Shown here: positions 61,125 through 64,000 of the stretch, piece by piece
How the letters are laid out: each line of letters opens with the position of its first letter
Numbering within the stretch: position 1 is the first letter of the stretch
Assembly: GCF_900109515.1 (NCBI RefSeq)
Contig: NZ_FOBD01000002.1
Span: forward strand, 372,001 to 436,000
Length of the DNA: 64,000 nucleotides
DNA from: Paenibacillus sp. OK003
GTDB lineage: Bacteria > Bacillota > Bacilli > Paenibacillales > Paenibacillaceae
Direction of reading: 5' to 3'
The notes under the pieces: generated by a model
What the model was told of the DNA's origin: nothing
What the model saw: the letters and a program-made list of their open reading frames with translations, nothing else
The model's database searches: none
Program-made: the position numbers and the translations under genes

Positions 61125-61611
61125 GTTTGGGCATGGACGGGAATATTTAAACAAGATAAACAGAGTATAACTGAGATATTTTACATAAATAAGAGATAAT
61201 AAAAGATAATATACCAATTACGGATACATACTCTGTTCGTGTAGAAGAGAATCTGGGACTATAATAATAGGTCAGTACATTAACGGACCCGGTTTTTCTG
61301 AGAGGGGAAAACCTAGAGAACTTGTGATTGGCTCACGATGTCTCGAAAGCAAGACACCTGAATGCTGTAGTGGAAATAAGAGGTGCACACTGGAACGGAT
61401 GAGACATGTTCAGACATGAAATCGGATACCTTATTCGGATCATGATCAATTCAACATGTAATTCAACTTATATAGACGGGTTTTTGCGGAGGGTATTCCG
61501 CTGTTTTGTGTTGTCTGTTGTTAAGTTGGTCAGTGACGAACCGTTCTCTTGCCGTTCAGGCAATAAGACAAATATGAGTTTAAATACGTAGGAGGACCGG
61601 CAAAGGACGAT
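61125..61611 (+). other. Structured 5' leader of the SulP gene
   Basis: A 487-bp gap. TATAAT at 61260-61265 is a likely -10 box, giving a leader of about 340 nt. The leader can form hairpins GGTTTT/AAAACC (61291-61313), TGTCT/AGACA (61339-61357) and GCGGA/TCCGC (61485-61500, followed by a loose T-rich stretch). It does not match the riboswitch classes I checked by eye (ydaO, M-box, yybP, fluoride, guanidine-I). The ribosome site is TAGGAGG just before the gene. Confidence 0.4.
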
Positions 61612-63063
61612 ATGAATACTTTAAAACAACAATGGTTTGGTAACATTCGCGGAGACGTGCTGGCAGGCATAACGGTAGCGCTGGCGCTTATTCCGGAAGC
61701 CATTGCCTTCTCGATCATTGCGGGTGTCGATCCGATGGTGGGATTGTACGCTTCAATTACGATTGCCATCGTGATTTCAATTGCGGGTGGAAGACCGGGC
61801 ATGATCTCGGCCGCAACAGGCGCTATGGCGGTACTGATGGTGGGACTCGTCAAGGATTATGGCGTGGAGTATCTTTTTGCCGCTACAATTCTGACAGGTA
61901 TTATTCAGTTTATTCTGGGGATTTTCAAGGTGGGGCGGTTCATCACATTTGTGCCTCATTCGGTACTGACCGGGTTTGTGAACGCATTGGCGATACTCAT
62001 CTTTATGGCTCAGCTTACCCATTTCACAGGTGCGAACTGGATCATGTATGCGATGGTAGCGGGTACGCTGGCGATCATTTATATTGTGCCGCGGTTTTTC
62101 AAAAGTGTTCCGGCTCCACTGATTGCTATTGTGATCATGACGATCATTACGGCGCTGTTACATCTGGACGTCAAAACCGTAGGTGACATGGGGAATCTCA
62201 CGAGTACCCTGCCTATGTTCCATCTGCCGAATATCGACTGGTCCCTCAATACGCTAATGATTCTGCTGCCGTATTCGTTCACGTTGGCTCTGGTAGGTTT
62301 GCTGGAATCTTTGCTGACTGCAACGATTGTGGATGAAATGACTGAGACCAAGAGCAGCAAAAACCGCGAAGTACGTGGTCAGGGTATTGCCAACTTTGTT
62401 AATGGCCTTTTCGGTGGCATGGGTGGTTGCGCGATGATTGGACAGTCGGTTATTAATGTGAAGTCTGGTGGTCGAGGTCGATTATCGACATTTACGGCTG
62501 GCGCTTTTCTGGCCATATTGTTGTTATTGCTTAGTGGTGTGGTGAAAGAGGTGCCAATGGGCGCACTCGTAGGTGTGATGTTTATGGTGTGCATCGGTAC
62601 GTTTGACTGGAGCTCCATCAAGAACATTGCGCGTGTGCCACGTGCGGAAGCCTTCGTTATGGTAGTCACAGTTGCCATTGTGGTGTATACCCACGATCTG
62701 TCTATCGGTGTGATGGTCGGCGTTGTGCTTAGTGTGCTTCATTTTGGTTGGAAACAGACCAAGATTCGTGTACAGGCATATGAGGAGCAGGGGCAGAAGG
62801 TCTATCGGGTCCACGGACCGTTCTTCTTCGGTTCATCTTCCCGCTTCGTCGATGAGTTCAATGCTGAGGCTGATCCGCAGGAAATCACGATTGATTTTGG
62901 TGGCTCACATATTTGGGATAACACGGCGGTTGTCGCCATTGGTAAAGTGAAGTTCAAATATGCAAAGCTGGGCAAAACGGTGCATTTGCGCGGACTGAAC
63001 GAGGAAAGCTCTCGTTTGCTTGAGAAGAGTGGATTTGCTACAGCCGGAGGGCTCGGTTCGTAG
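61612..63063 (+). CDS. SulP-family anion transporter with STAS domain
   Basis: A 483-residue SulP (SLC26-like) transporter with about 12 helices: [20 protein letters not shown] at the start, [20 protein letters not shown] in the second repeat. The C-terminal STAS domain (about 385-480) has [19 protein letters not shown]. Carries sulfate, bicarbonate or another anion; the group with GGCAMIGQS is often annotated as sulfate permease or bicarbonate transporter, without proof. Start ATG 61612 (TAGGAGG at a long 16-nt distance). Preceded by a long structured leader and ended by a strong terminator. Confidence 0.9.
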   Translation: MNTLKQQWFGNIRGDVLAGITVALALIPEAIAFSIIAGVDPMVGLYASITIAIVISIAGGRPGMISAATGAMAVLMVGLVKDYGVEYLFAATILTGIIQFILGIFKVGRFITFVPHSVLTGFVNALAILIFMAQLTHFTGANWIMYAMVAGTLAIIYIVPRFFKSVPAPLIAIVIMTIITALLHLDVKTVGDMGNLTSTLPMFHLPNIDWSLNTLMILLPYSFTLALVGLLESLLTATIVDEMTETKSSKNREVRGQGIANFVNGLFGGMGGCAMIGQSVINVKSGGRGRLSTFTAGAFLAILLLLLSGVVKEVPMGALVGVMFMVCIGTFDWSSIKNIARVPRAEAFVMVVTVAIVVYTHDLSIGVMVGVVLSVLHFGWKQTKIRVQAYEEQGQKVYRVHGPFFFGSSSRFVDEFNAEADPQEITIDFGGSHIWDNTAVVAIGKVKFKYAKLGKTVHLRGLNEESSRLLEKSGFATAGGLGS

Positions 63064-63106
63064 CTTGGTGGCAACGAAGTAGACAACAAAAAAACTTGTT
63101 TTTATA

Positions 63107-63157
63107 AGCGGCGCACTTTCTTCCGGATTTAAGTCGGGAGAAGGCGCCGCTGTTTTT
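63107..63157 (+). terminator. Terminator of the SulP gene
   Basis: An 8-bp GC stem (63107-63114 and 63144-63151) with an inner imperfect hairpin, followed by five T. Confidence 0.85.
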
Positions 63158-63189
63158 ATTAGACGATGGATGTGCACTGCGTTGTAGTT

Positions 63190-63229
63190 GTAATTCTAGT
63201 TCTAGTTCTAGTTTTATTTTTATTTTTAG
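63190..63229. repeat. Low-complexity hexamer tract
   Basis: Three TTCTAG units followed by three T-rich TTTTAT-like units; probably formed by strand slippage. Confidence 0.7.
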
Positions 63230-63410
63230 TAGTTGATGTTACTGTGTTGAAGGTTGTGTCTTTCACTGTGTGTAAGTTCGAACGAACCTGGCACGTCTTA
63301 TATGAGGTTATTTCATGTATTCATTATTCTAAAGAATCTCAGACATCTTATTTTGCCGATTTCACCAATACTGTAGCTGTTCTGCGTGTATTTCCGGGTA
63401 CTAAGGTGGC

Positions 63411-63477
63411 TGGAGTTCGTTAGAAATTGCAAACGGCTCTAATTGTTGGAATAGGGTGTCCCGGATTCGTTAAAATT
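63411..63477. repeat. Second copy of the TTCGTTA 50-bp repeat
   Basis: TTCGTTA at 63416-63422 and 63466-63472, 50 bp apart, each preceded by GGA and followed by A-rich sequence. Same unit and period as at 28346 and 28396. Confidence 0.6.
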
Positions 63478-63694
63478 AGTGATAAGTGGTAGTCACCATT
63501 CTCAGGGGAGCTTCTATCGTTACTCTCAAAGCCATCCTCAAACTCACTTGGTCGCTACAAGTCACGCTGATCTTGGAATTTTGTGCTACAAGTTGAGGGT
63601 GTAACGCTATATCCCCTTTTGTTTTGCTTGACTAACGTGTAAACTACAGGGTATGGAGAAGAAGAGCAACGGACCGATTGCTTTTTAAAAAATT

Positions 63695-63765
63695 CATTTC
63701 ATAATCAGGATTGATATACGGAAAACGAGTCTTGATTGAAGCCAAGTGAAAGCAATTATGAAATG
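63695..63765 (+). promoter_or_regulatory. Inverted repeat in the helicase leader
   Basis: CATTTCATAAT (63695-63705) pairs perfectly with ATTATGAAATG (63755-63765), 49 nt apart, 34 nt before the start codon. It could form a long leader hairpin. Confidence 0.5.
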
Positions 63766-63796
63766 GACTTATCTAAATGAATATACAGAGGTGTAA

Positions 63797-64000
<204 letters not shown>

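Noticed and set aside
63166..63423. 85-residue Val/Leu-rich open frame
   Set aside because: Its hydrophobic stretch is produced by the TTCTAG/TTTTAT tract; no ribosome site.

Overview
The window looks like chromosomal DNA of a Paenibacillus-type endospore former. The evidence is a gerA-type germination operon, NrdDG, a cobalamin riboswitch in front of metE, a PerR/Dps/catalase set, bacterial nitric oxide synthase, Bacillus-like Shine-Dalgarno sites with frequent GTG/TTG starts, and proteins with Paenibacillus-style domain combinations. The species cannot be fixed from sequence alone. Both ends are cut inside genes: adenine deaminase on the left and a DEAD-box RNA helicase on the right.

Layout. 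0-1.6 kb: ade (5' truncated by the window). 1.6-3.7 kb: AT-rich accessory stretch with a lipoprotein and a secreted protein facing away from each other, and a decayed Rpn-type nuclease/transposase gene. 3.7-8.3 kb: HAD phosphatase, Dps under a PerR-like operator, nitric oxide synthase, a NUDIX relic, an MFS exporter. 8.5-12.3 kb: overlapping potABCD polyamine transporter operon, followed by a 151-bp inverted-repeat element. 12.6-17.3 kb: LiaF-like membrane protein, then an AT-rich BlaI/M56-protease/secreted-protein module with two operators on its promoter, another secreted protein and an orphan ECF sigma factor. 17.4-24 kb: DODA-type dioxygenase, an esterase and a cupin gene that both lack their 5' parts at one breakpoint, SDR, padR-DUF1700-DUF4097 operon, FAD/Rieske oxidoreductase. 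24.2-31.3 kb: GH3 beta-glucosidase, soluble chemotaxis-type signal transducer, metE behind a B12 riboswitch and attenuator. 31.5-36 kb: nrdDG with Fnr and NrdR sites, a degenerate hybrid histidine kinase. 36-41.4 kb: LacI regulator facing away from a GH5 glucanase, aldo/keto reductase, diguanylate cyclase. 41.6-44.6 kb: perR, a pseudo-receiver winged-helix regulator, catalase. 44.8-47.9 kb: second BlaI/M56 pair, DoxX, pirin, a small hypothetical. 48.1-51.9 kb: Fur-controlled yclNOPQ-type siderophore importer. 52-56.3 kb: gerA-gerC-small 2TM-gerB operon. 56.4-63.1 kb: HemD-like protein, SDR, ThuA-like protein, coiled-coil/UbiB-kinase pair, SulP transporter with a structured leader. 63.8 kb-end: DEAD-box helicase start.

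How parts work together. Three sites of the form TTTAGA-N5-TCTAAA lie at dps, perR and the catalase gene, which suggests a local peroxide regulon spread over 38 kb. The LacI regulator at 36-37 kb, its two near-identical operators, the GH5 enzyme and perhaps the GH3 enzyme form a beta-glucan utilisation set, and both enzymes carry a fascin-like beta-trefoil. nrdDG carries an Fnr box centred 41.5 bp upstream of the inferred start plus two NrdR boxes 32 bp apart. I found no CRISPR array, prophage or complete insertion sequence, and no single clearly new large system. The best leads are the BlaI/M56/secreted-protein module, the PerR-linked pseudo-receiver regulator, the degenerate hybrid kinase and several repeated non-coding elements.
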